The notes under the pieces are model-generated. The model worked only from the letters and a program-made list of their open reading frames with translations. It was not told the origin of the DNA and did not search any database. Below, one piece after another: positions 1 to 7,777 of a stretch of 64,000 nt of DNA. The DNA is taken from contig NZ_NNBK01000003.1 of assembly GCF_002803075.1 (NCBI RefSeq), positions 248,001 to 312,000 of the forward strand, given 5' to 3'. The DNA is from Streptomyces sp. CB01373. Its GTDB lineage: Bacteria > Actinomycetota > Actinomycetes > Streptomycetales > Streptomycetaceae. How positions within the stretch are numbered: position 1 is the first letter of the stretch; each line of letters starts with the position of its first letter. The position numbers were made by a program, and so were the translations under genes.

Positions 1-419
1 GACGTCGGGTGCACTGTCACGGGAAACCTGTGCGCTCATGACGAACCCGGCGAGCTTCACGGGGAACGGAACTCGTCCCCCTTCACCTGAACTTGACCTG
101 TCCCCGCCACCGCCCGCTGACCCACGCCGCGCTCGCCAACGGCTGCGGAGACTGGCTCGTCTCACGTCACGGCGTGGCCCGCGCACTCGTGGCCGGTCAG
201 CGCCCTGACCTCCGACCTGACCAGAACGAGCGAGATAAAGTAAACGTCCCGGGAAACATGACAAAACAGCAGGGTGGGCGGATCCTCGACGGTGTCGCGA
301 TCCGGGTCGCTCAGCGCATCTTCGCGGTGGTCGCAGCGATCAGGCACAACCCATTGGACCGGCACACCGGTCCCACGGTCGCTCATCGCCCACGACCGCT
401 GGCAGACCGACGCTCGCGC
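1..419. other. No gene recognised (left edge)
   Basis: Several short open frames cross this stretch on both strands, but none resembles a family I know and none has a convincing ribosome site. A phrase containing cgggaaac occurs twice (about 20 and 250), and GGTCAG/CTGACC inverted pieces lie near 195-225. The segment is less GC-rich around 235-270 than the rest of the window. It could be the flank of a mobile element that extends beyond the window. Confidence 0.4.
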
Positions 420-715
420 CTATGCCCCGCGCATCCCGGCCCGCGCGAACTCCGTCATGCCTTCCTCGAAACCGACCTCCGGCTTCCAGCCCGGCCCGCA
501 GCCGCGACGAGTCCGCGGTGATGTGCCGTACGTCCCCGAGCCGGTACTCGCCGGTGACGACCGGCTCGGGGCCGCCGTACGCGGCGGCCGGCGCCCGTGC
601 CATCGCGCCGACGGTGTGCGGTTCGCCGCTGCCGGTGAGAAGGAGGCGACACCGGCGTACGGGGTGTCGCGTGGCGTCCTCGCCCACGAGACCGGGCAGG
701 AGGCCGTCCCCGCAC
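420..715 (-). pseudogene. Decayed 3' end of an NAD-dependent epimerase
   Basis: Translated pieces match the C-terminal third of the intact epimerase at 55300-56352. In order they are DTPYAGVAS, then SGEPHTVG, then [16 protein letters not shown], then [14 protein letters not shown] and a TAG stop. The pieces lie in two frames, so the copy carries at least two frameshifts. About 55 residues between DTPYAGVAS and SGEPHTVG are missing, and the Rossmann N-terminus is absent. It cannot make an enzyme. It abuts an IS end at 747-763, which suggests that recombination or insertion produced the fragment. The match to the other copy is seen directly; how it arose is inference. Confidence 0.8.
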
Positions 716-746
716 ACGGGAAACCAACGCGGAACAGACGCATCTG

Positions 747-795
747 ACTACACCGAAGCCCTGAGTCCCCCTCCGCCCCAGGGCTTCGGCGTAGT
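747..795. repeat. Two facing ISAs1-type end repeats forming a hairpin
   Basis: A 17-base IS end (747-763, actacaccgaagccctg) and its near-perfect inverse (779-795, cagggcttcggcgtagt) face each other across 15 bases. The right arm is the left end of the ISAs1 element that follows. The left arm is a separate end in the opposite orientation, as if a second element once finished here. Transcribed, the pair would form a strong stem-loop. Confidence 0.75.
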
Positions 796-1958
796 TTGCT
801 GTCGTCCGTTTTGATCATGTGAGGCCGAGAAGGGCAAGGGGCCGGGTTTGGTCTCGGGCTGCCCGTCGGAGGCCGGAGGCGATGTCGCGGGCGCCGGTCG
901 GGCGGAGAGCTCCGATCGCGAGGTTTCTGCAGGTGGCCATCGCTCTGGGGGTGTTTCCGGTCCGCAGCTGGGAGGCGTCCTCGGCGAAGGTGACGTCCCT
1001 GACGTGGTGCAGGGCTTCGACGGTCCAGTGCCCTCGGATTCAGTCGGGCGAGCTGAACCGGGCCGGCCTGCTCGGCGGTGAGGCTGGTGACCGCGTAGAC
1101 GGTCTTGAGGCTGATCTTCCCGGTCTTGCGGTGGACGCGGCGGCGGACGATCTGGACGGCCTGGCGGGCGCCGGGGAAGAGCGGGTTGTTGACCGTGCAC
1201 ACCTTCAGCCGGCGGATCTCCTGGCGGCCGTGACCGGTCGCACGGGTCCTGTCCTGCAGTGGGGTCTGCGTCCAGGGAAGGGACTTGAGCTGCCGACGGA
1301 GCTTCTTCGTGTTGCGCTTGGCGATCACGATGCAGTGGGCCTGCCGGTCGAGCAGGTGGACGGCGTGGTCATGCTGGGTGTGCATCGCGTCGCTGGTGAC
1401 GACTGTGCCGGCCAGATCCGCGAGGGTGTCGAGCAGAGGCCGGAAGCGGGTGATCTCTTTGGTCTTCTCACCGACGTCCATCTGGGCCAGGACCAGTGCG
1501 TTCACGTGGTCGCAGGCGGCCAGGAGGTGGATCTTCCGTCCCTTCGCGCGGGCCGCACCCCGCAGCGACTTCCCGTCGACCGCGAGCCCTCGCAGCCCTT
1601 GTCCCCTGGTCTGCCGGTCCGCGAGCCAGGCTCCGACCGCCCGGTCCAGGGCGTCCGCGTCGATTGCCAGGAGCGTCACGAGAGGGTGCCGTACTCCCCG
1701 CGGATCCCGCGGGTCCGGGACCTGTGCGAGGCGTTCCAGCAGATCCGGAAGATCGCTCCCGGACACTTCCGGATGCGGTCTGAGCTGATCAAAGGCAGGG
1801 GAGATCAGAGATGATGCGTCGGCAGGCACGGGCAGTCCAAGGTCACAGAGCGTAGAGAACTCCATGATCGCGGACGTCCCTGCCTGCTGTGTACCGAGCC
1901 CCGCCCAACATGACGAGACGTCAGCAACCGGGCGTCAGCCGACTACGCCGAAGTCCTG
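779..1958 (-). mobile_element. ISAs1-family insertion sequence, defective
   Basis: The element is bounded by imperfect 17-base terminal inverted repeats at 779-795 and 1942-1958 (16 of 17 match). It encloses one leftward transposase gene at 815-1865. The total length of about 1.18 kb is slightly short for the family because the transposase has lost an internal block. The same ends recur around a smaller remnant at 3147-3644. I could not identify a target duplication. Confidence 0.85.
815..1865 (-). pseudogene. ISAs1-family transposase, deleted and frameshifted
   Basis: The N-terminal signature ([14 protein letters not shown]), the catalytic-core motif ([10 protein letters not shown]) and the C-terminal [14 protein letters not shown] region identify an ISAs1 DDE transposase. 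Two lesions are visible. The protein jumps from LVTLLAI straight to DADALDRA, removing about 50-60 residues that normally lie between these motifs. Near 1039-1040 a single extra base shifts the frame just before RGHWTVE. The original reading ends at a TGA at 815-817. If the frameshift is ignored, translation runs on into the decayed epimerase to 420. Both lesions should abolish transposition. Confidence 0.85.
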
Positions 1959-2228
1959 AACGAAGAGGGTGCGGTAGTACGCGACTTCCGGTTCGCGCTC
2001 CATCCAGATGCTGCCGGTGGGGTCTCCGTTGTTGCGTTGTCGGACCATCCGGTTGATTTCCGCTGCGCTCTTCGAGATGCACGACGAATGGATCGCCTTA
2101 CCTCGCCGCCAGCTCCCCGAAGGCGATATGGGTGATATCTGCCGTAAACTCTCTTTTGGTTCCTCCGTGCTACCCAACGCACCGAAATGCAACCGCCAGT
2201 TGATCCCCAACGCCATGACGAGGGACAC
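1935..2228 (-). pseudogene. Possible truncated gene running into the IS end
   Basis: This 97-codon reading (..AAEINRMVRQRNNGDP.., ..EPEVAYYRTLF..) has plausible protein-like composition but matches no family I know. Its last residues and stop are encoded by the ISAs1 right terminal repeat, which suggests a gene cut by the insertion. There is no clear ribosome site. Base composition is lower in GC than the neighbouring genes. It may equally be non-coding. Confidence 0.25.
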
Positions 2229-2388
2229 TGCCTGGCGGATGCGTGTTCCCGACCGAGTGGCACTCGCTTCGGTATCCTCCCGTGCAGGTCATCAGGGGCC
2301 ATTTACCCAAAGATTACTGGGCAGTTGACCTCAGGGTTTCGTGGTAGCGTCTTTGTTCCGAGGGACAGTGCAACCTGAAAGGGAAATC

Positions 2389-2997
2389 GTGAACACGGAG
2401 AAGATCGCCGCTCGCCGCCTCTCGCTGGAAGAGGTGACGAAGCTCGGCGTGAAGGACAGGCTCTTCGTTTCCGCCGACACGGCAGAACTCAAGCTTCCCG
2501 ACTGCTATGTCCCTGCTTTTCTGACCAAGTCCGGTGAGGATTTCGAGGGCGGCTCGATTACGGCGAGAACCGTATTCCAGGAAGAGGTCTCCTGCCTTCC
2601 CGACGACGAGAATGAAGCCGGAATCTACTTGGCCGACGAGAACGGCTCGGTGACCATCGAGGTCCTCCAGTCCGCCGGTGTCGTGCTGGACCTGGCACTT
2701 TTCGTCCCTGGTGGAGACAAGGGGGCCCTCACGGCCCTTTACGCTGCGGCTCGGCAGGCGTTCGGCGCCGACATCGTGCAGATCTGGCGCCAGGGCCTCA
2801 AGGAGGTTCCCGACGTGAAGGTCGACATCTTCGAGGAGCAGATTCCCCGGGGGCGCAAGGGGGGCGACAGCCCCAAGCGTGACCGTCGCGCGATCGACAC
2901 CTACCCCACCCGTGCGGACTTCATCGAGTTCTCCGCGGGGTGGAAGCCGGTCGTTGAGGTTCACAGGCCGATTGTTGACAACACCCCGACCATCTGA
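2389..2997 (+). CDS. Orphan hypothetical protein between IS copies
   Basis: The gene encodes about 202 residues from a GTG at 2389, preceded by a GAAAGG-type ribosome site. An upstream in-frame GTG at 2341 has no such site. The protein is acidic, with no signal peptide or membrane segment, and has a mixed alpha/beta look (..SADTAELKLPD.., ..IYLADENGSVTIEVL.., ..AFGADIVQIW..). The tail is basic then hydrophobic (RGRKGGDSPKRDRR, ..EFSAGWKPVVEV..). I recognise no family or catalytic motif. GC content and codon use are lower than in the neighbours, and the gene sits between two ISAs1 copies in the same orientation, which fits horizontal acquisition. Codon pattern and ribosome site support a real gene; its function is unknown. 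Confidence 0.7.
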   Translation: MNTEKIAARRLSLEEVTKLGVKDRLFVSADTAELKLPDCYVPAFLTKSGEDFEGGSITARTVFQEEVSCLPDDENEAGIYLADENGSVTIEVLQSAGVVLDLALFVPGGDKGALTALYAAARQAFGADIVQIWRQGLKEVPDVKVDIFEEQIPRGRKGGDSPKRDRRAIDTYPTRADFIEFSAGWKPVVEVHRPIVDNTPTI

Positions 2998-3146
2998 GGC
3001 GGCGTTACCTCTCGGTCTCGCCCTGAGGGAACGCCGAGAACGCATGCGCCGGACCCGGTCGACCCCTTAGCGGCCCAGGAAGGCGTCGGAAAACAACTCA
3101 CGAACGCCGAACGCCGTTCAACTCGATGGCCTCGCGAGACAGCCCT

Positions 3147-3644
3147 CAGGGCTTCGGCGTAGTCGAGTGACGTCCACTTCGTGCTCAGGCGAGGCCGAGG
3201 AGCGTGAGGGGTCGGCGGGCGTCACGCGCATTGCGGTGATGGCCGGAGGCGATGTTCTTCGCGCCGTTCAGTCGCAGGGTGCCGACCGCGAGGTTGCGTC
3301 AGGTCGCCATAGCGCGGGGTGGGCTGTCGGTCCGCCACCGCGCACGCGGTCAGGTCGAGGACGACGGCCAGCGCGTGCCGCACTCCTCGTAGCCGGATCA
3401 TCTGCTATCAGCCCGAACGCCCAGCCCAGCCGCTCATCCCATGCACGAGCGTCGTCCGCATCTGCACCTGTCTCTTCAGCCACGCAGGGGTCATCTCCCG
3501 GCACCGTCGGCCGGCTCCGCCCGACGGTGCGCGGAGACGCAGGCCACCGAGGCGCAATGGACATGAGACAGGAACCGTCCGCTCGCGCTCCCTTCACCGC
3601 AAGTGGTCGCGAAACGGACGCCCGCCGACTACGTCGAAGCCCTG
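3147..3644 (-). mobile_element. ISAs1-family remnant with both ends
   Basis: Terminal repeats at 3147-3163 and 3628-3644 match the ends of the 779-1958 element. Inside, leftward translation gives the transposase C-terminus (RNLAVGTLRLNGAKNIASG, then RPLTLLGLA) near 3180-3310, interrupted by a stop. Further in are short pieces of the N-terminus (RGVRHALAVVLDLTACAVAD) near 3330-3400. About 500 bases remain, so the element has suffered large internal deletions. It may still be mobilised in trans because both ends survive. Confidence 0.75.
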
Positions 3645-3664
3645 CTGCTCAGGTGTGCGCCGAG

Positions 3665-3704
3665 AAGGGCGCCTGACGGGTATATGCCCTGGTCAGGCGC
3701 CCTT
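3665..3704. terminator. Strong intrinsic terminator
   Basis: A 13-base perfect stem (aagggcgcctgac / gtcaggcgccctt) with a 14-base loop is followed on the + strand by a T-run. It faces the aldehyde dehydrogenase tail on the other strand, so it may end transcription in either direction. Confidence 0.8.
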
Positions 3705-3713
3705 TTTCTGTGC

Positions 3714-3776
3714 CTAGAAGAAGCCGAGCTTCTTCGGCGAGTACGACACCAAAAGGTTCTTCGTCCGCTGGTGGTA
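3714..3776 (-). pseudogene. Last 20 codons of an aldehyde dehydrogenase
   Basis: The leftward reading YHQRTKNLLVSYSPKKLGFF and stop matches the C-terminal [19 protein letters not shown] of the intact aldehyde dehydrogenase at 20936-22459. Nothing upstream of this block is homologous. It is therefore a gene tail left after a deletion or rearrangement, sitting next to a terminator as the intact copy does. Confidence 0.8.
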
Positions 3777-3836
3777 CACGCTCACCGTCGCCTCTGACCT
3801 GCGGCAGAGGATGGAATCGTCTGGTGCTGAGCCGAG

Positions 3837-3856
3837 TTGGTCCGCGCCTGGTCCGG
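3837..3856. repeat. 20-base direct repeat, copy 1
   Basis: The sequence ttggtccgcgcctggtccgg recurs with one difference at 20798-20817 in the same orientation. Both copies lie within about 140 bases of an aldehyde dehydrogenase 3' end. Phrases like this occur near integration or recombination scars in Streptomyces, but no integrase gene is present here. Confidence 0.5.
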
Positions 3857-3971
3857 ATCTTGGTCCGTGATCTGTGGTGTTGGCGTGCGAGTCCTGCGGT
3901 ACGACATGGCACAGGTTGTAGAGACCGTCCAGAAGTGTCCAGCCGGTCCAGACTGTGAGCAAAGTTGCAGC

Positions 3972-4220
3972 TCAGGGCTGCGTAGTCCCGGGGGCCCGCG
4001 CCGTCCGTGAGACGTGTCTGAGACGACGAAGCTTCGCCCGGATGTCGAGGCCCACCCCGTCCGGAAGGCGCGACGCCGTGAGGATCATCTCGATTACGTC
4101 CTCACGCAGTTCACCGCCGTCGACCAGTTTGACGGCCGGGATGCGCAGCCCCTCCTGCCACACCTCGGTGGCCTTGGGCGACCACGAGGCGAAGGCCAGC
4201 TCGCGTCCGCTGCGTACTGG
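3972..4220 (-). pseudogene. Hydantoinase B-like remnant
   Basis: The leftward reading contains FASWSPKATEVWQEGLRIPA, then VKLVDGGELREDVIEMIL, then LDIRAKL. This resembles the block in N-methylhydantoinase/5-oxoprolinase B subunits where a QEGLRIPPVKL motif is followed by a region ending in DLRAQ. Only some 80 residues of a roughly 550-residue protein remain, and the flanking sequence does not continue the family. It is a decayed fragment. The family call rests on memory of the motif. Confidence 0.55.
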
Positions 4221-4480
4221 CCCGCTTGGTCGACGTTGCCCGACGCCCGCGACTCGACAGGCATCGGCGGCCTTCCGGCGAGGTTGGCCACCGTTCACTG
4301 GGGCGGGCGCGACCGTCGAAGGCGAGAAAATACCTGGTCATGCGCACATTCTTGAGCCAGAGAGCGGAGTAGAGTGACAAGGCCGGGAGTTCCTCGCACA
4401 CGGATTCCCATGCGGGTGTCGTTCCCGGTGATCAATAACGCCGGGCTGTCGCAGACGAGCCCGGGGGGCAGGTCCGCGCC

Positions 4481-5059
4481 ATGACTGTGATCATCGACCG
4501 TACGATGTCGAGTGAGCGCCCACCCTCGCCGCCGGCCCGCCTGTCCCTGACACCGGCAAGCCGGGCTCCGGGCTGGCTGGACGGCGCGTGGTGGCCCCGC
4601 TCGCGTGACCTTACCCGTGAGCTGCCGCCCCTGGCAGCCGCACTGGACAGCTTGTGGGGCCGGATCACGCGGGTCACGGTGAACCCGGCGCACTGGCCCG
4701 TCATCCCGCGCAAGGTGCCCGTCGCAGGGCACACCGTGCGCGTGGGATGGTTCACCGACGAGCAGGATCCGCACAAACTGATCCTCCTTTCCTACACCGT
4801 CGGCCGCTGGGACCTGTTGGTGATTCCGCCGGAAACCGGTGCGGCTTCCGCCGCCCGGCTGCTGGCTGCCGCGGCTACCGTGGGCGGCCTTCGTACTCCC
4901 GGCGAGCTGATGGCGGACGAGGTCGCGACCGGCGACGGTATCGACGCCCGAAGCCGGGAAGAAACGTGGGAGAACGATGGCGGGGCAGCGCCACCGTCGC
5001 CCCTGGCCCGGCACGTGGGCCGGGCGAGGCGTCCGTCCTCCTCCGGCCGGGGGAGGTGA
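4481..5059 (+). CDS. DUF5994-like protein
   Basis: The 192-residue protein is soluble, with no signal peptide. The core from residue 20 to 130 (LSLTPASRAPGWLDGAWWPR, ELPPLAAALDSLWGRITRV, HWPVIPRKVPVAG, VGWF, GRWDLLVIPPET) is the pattern of the DUF5994 proteins common in Streptomyces. Their function is unknown. The C-terminal 50 residues are disordered and basic. It starts at ATG 4481, and a small membrane-protein gene follows after 7 bases, so the two may be co-transcribed. Confidence 0.8.
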   Translation: MTVIIDRTMSSERPPSPPARLSLTPASRAPGWLDGAWWPRSRDLTRELPPLAAALDSLWGRITRVTVNPAHWPVIPRKVPVAGHTVRVGWFTDEQDPHKLILLSYTVGRWDLLVIPPETGAASAARLLAAAATVGGLRTPGELMADEVATGDGIDARSREETWENDGGAAPPSPLARHVGRARRPSSSGRGR

Positions 5060-5066
5060 GAGTGCC

Positions 5067-5276
5067 ATGACCGTCATCGCCGTGGCTGTGTTGCTCCTTG
5101 TGATCGCCGTCGGAGTCGCTCTGATCCACCGGCTCAACGCTCAGCACAACGAACGGATCACTGCTTTCCGCTACAGCGATGCCCTGCCGGGGATCGGCCG
5201 CCGGACCCGGAGGCACCGCCGGCCGGCGGCAGACGGGACCGCCGACACGCCTCGACACGACGGAGAACGCGGATGA
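5067..5276 (+). CDS. Small single-pass membrane protein
   Basis: The 69-residue protein has one N-terminal transmembrane helix (VIAVAVLLLVIAVGVALI) and then a basic cytoplasmic-type tail. A strong ribosome site (gggaggtgag) lies just before ATG 5067. It resembles the short membrane proteins of Streptomyces grouped under DUF6479 (residues NAQHNERITAFRYSDALPG), but I am not certain of the family. It sits directly behind the DUF5994-like gene. Confidence 0.65.
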   Translation: MTVIAVAVLLLVIAVGVALIHRLNAQHNERITAFRYSDALPGIGRRTRRHRRPAADGTADTPRHDGERG

Positions 5277-5419
5277 CATCGGCCTTGGCCCGACTGGGGG
5301 CGGTGGGTGTGACGCCGACGCGTCACACCCACCGACACGCCGCCTCGCGCTCAGTCTGTTTCGCTGCCGCCGAGGCCACACCGCGCACACCGGCAGGTAG
5401 TGGAAGAGGACGGAACGTC

Positions 5420-5692
5420 ATGGCGACACTGCGCGAGCGGAAGACGCACCGCGAGAAGGTCATGCGGGCTCTGTACCAAGCCACCGTGGGCAATCGCCTC
5501 CTGGGTGTCGACGGGGCGAAGCTCCGCAACGACCTCGGTATCCCTGAGCAGGATCTTGCTGCCGCCTGTACGTATTTGGCGGGCGAAGGCTGGGTCGTCG
5601 TCGACTGGGCGAGGGGCAATACACCCGCGATGGTCACGCTGACGCACCAGGGAATCCAACAGATGGAGACAGAAGAGGAAGAGCGCGGCTGA
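5420..5692 (+). CDS. Small winged-helix-like protein
   Basis: The 90-residue protein starts at ATG 5420. It has a basic first helix (RERKTHREKVMRALYQA), a helix-turn-helix-like stretch (LGVDGAKLRNDLGIPEQDLA), then a wing-like strand pair (GWVVVDWARGNTPAMVTLTH) and an acidic tail. This layout fits a small winged-helix DNA-binding protein, although no family name comes to mind. It probably belongs to the same run of small genes as the two upstream. Confidence 0.6.
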   Translation: MATLRERKTHREKVMRALYQATVGNRLLGVDGAKLRNDLGIPEQDLAAACTYLAGEGWVVVDWARGNTPAMVTLTHQGIQQMETEEEERG

Positions 5693-5727
5693 GTCGGTTC
5701 CGAGCTTCCCTTCCTTCGCTGATCACT

Positions 5728-6033
5728 GTGTTGGCCGAGCATCTCGGATTTGTCACCCGTTTTGGTCTGGACGCCGGTGTCTGGGAGGGACTGCCGACCC
5801 GGCTGCTGGTCGACGACCGAGTCGTGCATATCGACTCCTTACCGGTCGGTGACGACACCGTCCTCAGCACCCGAGGCGATCGGGACCATTTCTCCCTCGC
5901 TGGTGGTCCCACCGGACACGCCGCCCGACGCGGCACGCGCCGGATGGCCAGGGCCCTCCGGGCCGACAGCGTCGCCGGGCCCGAACAGATCCTCATCGAC
6001 ACCGCCAGCGACACGCCGCATCCGCCGACCTGA
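5728..6033 (+). CDS. Hypothetical protein with a TTA codon
   Basis: This 101-codon reading starts at GTG 5728, where the ribosome site is poor. Codon use is good for Streptomyces and the sequence is protein-like in its first 60 residues (GFVTRFGLDAGVWEGLPTRL, VDDRVVHIDSLPVGDDTVLS). One leucine in DSLPVG is a TTA, which would make translation depend on the bldA tRNA. The C-terminal half is basic and low in complexity. The family is unknown, and it may be a truncated gene. Confidence 0.4.
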   Translation: MLAEHLGFVTRFGLDAGVWEGLPTRLLVDDRVVHIDSLPVGDDTVLSTRGDRDHFSLAGGPTGHAARRGTRRMARALRADSVAGPEQILIDTASDTPHPPT

Positions 6034-6097
6034 CACCTCGTTGCCACATACACGCACGAGGGCGTCACCCAGGGGGCGAACGTCACCTGCCGCGGCA

Positions 6098-7366
6098 CTA
6101 GATGCGGGCGAACCTCTCCGTCTGGTGGGCGAACTCCTGTGCCATGGCGGTGCTGACCGTGGGCTTGGTGTCGCGGATCGTGTCCAGGTAGTCGGCAGTG
6201 GTGGGAGCGGTCCGGGTTCCGGTGTCGAAGGTGCGCTCGAACTGGGCCTGGGAGACGGTGCGCGCCGCGTGGGCGATGTCGGCGGGGGTGAATCCCTCGC
6301 TGGCGGACGCTAGTGCCGCGCTGTCGGCGTCCGCGCCCGCTCGGGCCAGGTAGCTTTCCCACAAGGCCGTCCTGGCGGTGTGGTCGGGAGGGCCGATCGG
6401 TAGCACGTAGTCGAAGCGGCCGTGCCGCAGGAACGCGGAGTCGAGCGTGGTCACGTTGTTCGTGGCGCAGACGAGCAGCCGCCCGTCCTGACTTCGGAAC
6501 CGGACGATCGCCTTGAGCAGTTCGTTCACGACGCCGACCGCGGTCGCGTCCGCGCCGCCGCGTTCACCGGCGACCTCCTCGACCTCGTCGATGAAGACCA
6601 GGACGTGCTCAAGCCGGGCGATCTCGTCGAAGCGCCGGTTCAGCCCGGTCGCCAGGCCGTACTCGGCGGCCAGACGTGCGGGGAACAGTTCGAGGAAGGG
6701 CCATGTCAGGCGGCTGGCGATCGCGTGCGCGAAGGTGCTTTTGCCGGTCCCGGGCGGACCGAACAGCATCACCGCTCGCGGCGGCTCCACTCCGTGCTGG
6801 GCGGCCAGTCCGGGATGGGCCAGCGGCAGGACCAGGCGCCGCTCGATGAGCTGTTTCTCCCGCTGCATGCCCGCGACCTTCTGCCAAAGTCCCCCGGGCG
6901 GCAGCTCCGCTCCGAGCGAGGACAGCGTGCCGGCCGACCGCGGGGTCACCGGCCCGCGCTTTTCGAAGTAGACCAGCCCCGAGCGGGCAGCGAAGTCGCA
7001 GTTCCGCAGAGCGGCGGCACCCGTCTCACCCTCCGGCAGGACGGCGTGCACCGCTCGGACACCGTCGGCGAAGAGCCGTTGCTCGAGGGCCGTGATGAGG
7101 GCACTGCCGAGCCCGCGCTGCCGCCAGCCGGGCGCCATGCAGATGCGCAGAATCCAAGCCCGGTCGCCCTCCACCCTGCTCACCGCGGCGCCGATCAGCA
7201 CGTCGTCCGCCGTGGCCACCACGGCCGGGTGGAGGGCCTGGAGGGCCGTCACGGCGTCCGAGAGCGGGAAGAGAGGCGGCTCTTCGGTCGTGCCGCTCTG
7301 CGCATCGACGCGGACCACCGCCTCGAGGTCGTCCTGGGAGTAGTCCCTGACACGCCAACCCGTCAT
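6098..7366 (-). CDS. GNAT acetyltransferase fused to an AAA+ ATPase
   Basis: The protein has about 422 residues from ATG 7366 (upstream in-frame codons look non-coding). Residues 1-135 form a GNAT fold with the acetyl-CoA loop around 80-88 (WRQRGLGSA). Residues 150-420 form a single AAA+ module of the FtsH/Cdc48 type, with Walker A GPPGTGKST at 203-211, Walker B VLVFIDEVEE at 255-264, a sensor-1 region VCATNN near 299-304 and an arginine-rich RHGRFDY near 314-320. It would couple acetyl transfer to ATP-driven remodelling of a partner. The substrate cannot be read from sequence. The gene stands alone, with a decayed phosphatase tail upstream. Confidence 0.8.
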   Translation of the reverse strand: MTGWRVRDYSQDDLEAVVRVDAQSGTTEEPPLFPLSDAVTALQALHPAVVATADDVLIGAAVSRVEGDRAWILRICMAPGWRQRGLGSALITALEQRLFADGVRAVHAVLPEGETGAAALRNCDFAARSGLVYFEKRGPVTPRSAGTLSSLGAELPPGGLWQKVAGMQREKQLIERRLVLPLAHPGLAAQHGVEPPRAVMLFGPPGTGKSTFAHAIASRLTWPFLELFPARLAAEYGLATGLNRRFDEIARLEHVLVFIDEVEEVAGERGGADATAVGVVNELLKAIVRFRSQDGRLLVCATNNVTTLDSAFLRHGRFDYVLPIGPPDHTARTALWESYLARAGADADSAALASASEGFTPADIAHAARTVSQAQFERTFDTGTRTAPTTADYLDTIRDTKPTVSTAMAQEFAHQTERFARI

Positions 7367-7445
7367 GATCAGCTCCGCGTGTTCGGTCGTACTCCCATCA
7401 TCCGCCGCTGCCCGACGTACGCGCACGGTCGGCTCGAATCCCCGG

Positions 7446-7615
7446 TCAACCGGTGCCGCGCCACTCGACCGGCGGGAGCGTCGCAAGGGAGCGGACCACC
7501 GCCCGGACCTCCTGCGCCGTACGTTCGACTTCGTTCTCCTCGATCAGTCCGTCGGTGAGGCACATGATCCGGTCTCCGCGGCCGAGGGCCACTTCGGAGG
7601 TCACGAGGCCGAATC
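7446..7615 (-). pseudogene. Tail of a PP2C/SpoIIE-type phosphatase
   Basis: Leftward translation gives VALGRGDRIMCLTDGLIEEN, then some 30 residues ending WRGTG and a TGA. This is the pattern of the last conserved block of PP2C/SpoIIE phosphatases (GDR..L.TDG..E). No start codon or catalytic upstream half is present, so only the 3' end remains. Confidence is modest because the block is short. Confidence 0.45.
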
Positions 7616-7777
7616 AGCGAAGCGGTCCGAAGTTGTGACGGTTCCCAATCCCAGGCCGTGATCCTCTTCCAACTTGGTTGGCGAGTCGGCCAGTTGGCCT
7701 GGGGGGACGGGTGACAGCCGGGACCTCTTGACGGGCTGCTGAGACACGTAAGGGATTTTCGGGTCCGTGCAGGAGCG

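Noticed and set aside
6422..7558. 378-codon + strand frame
   Set aside because: Antisense shadow of the GNAT/AAA+ gene.
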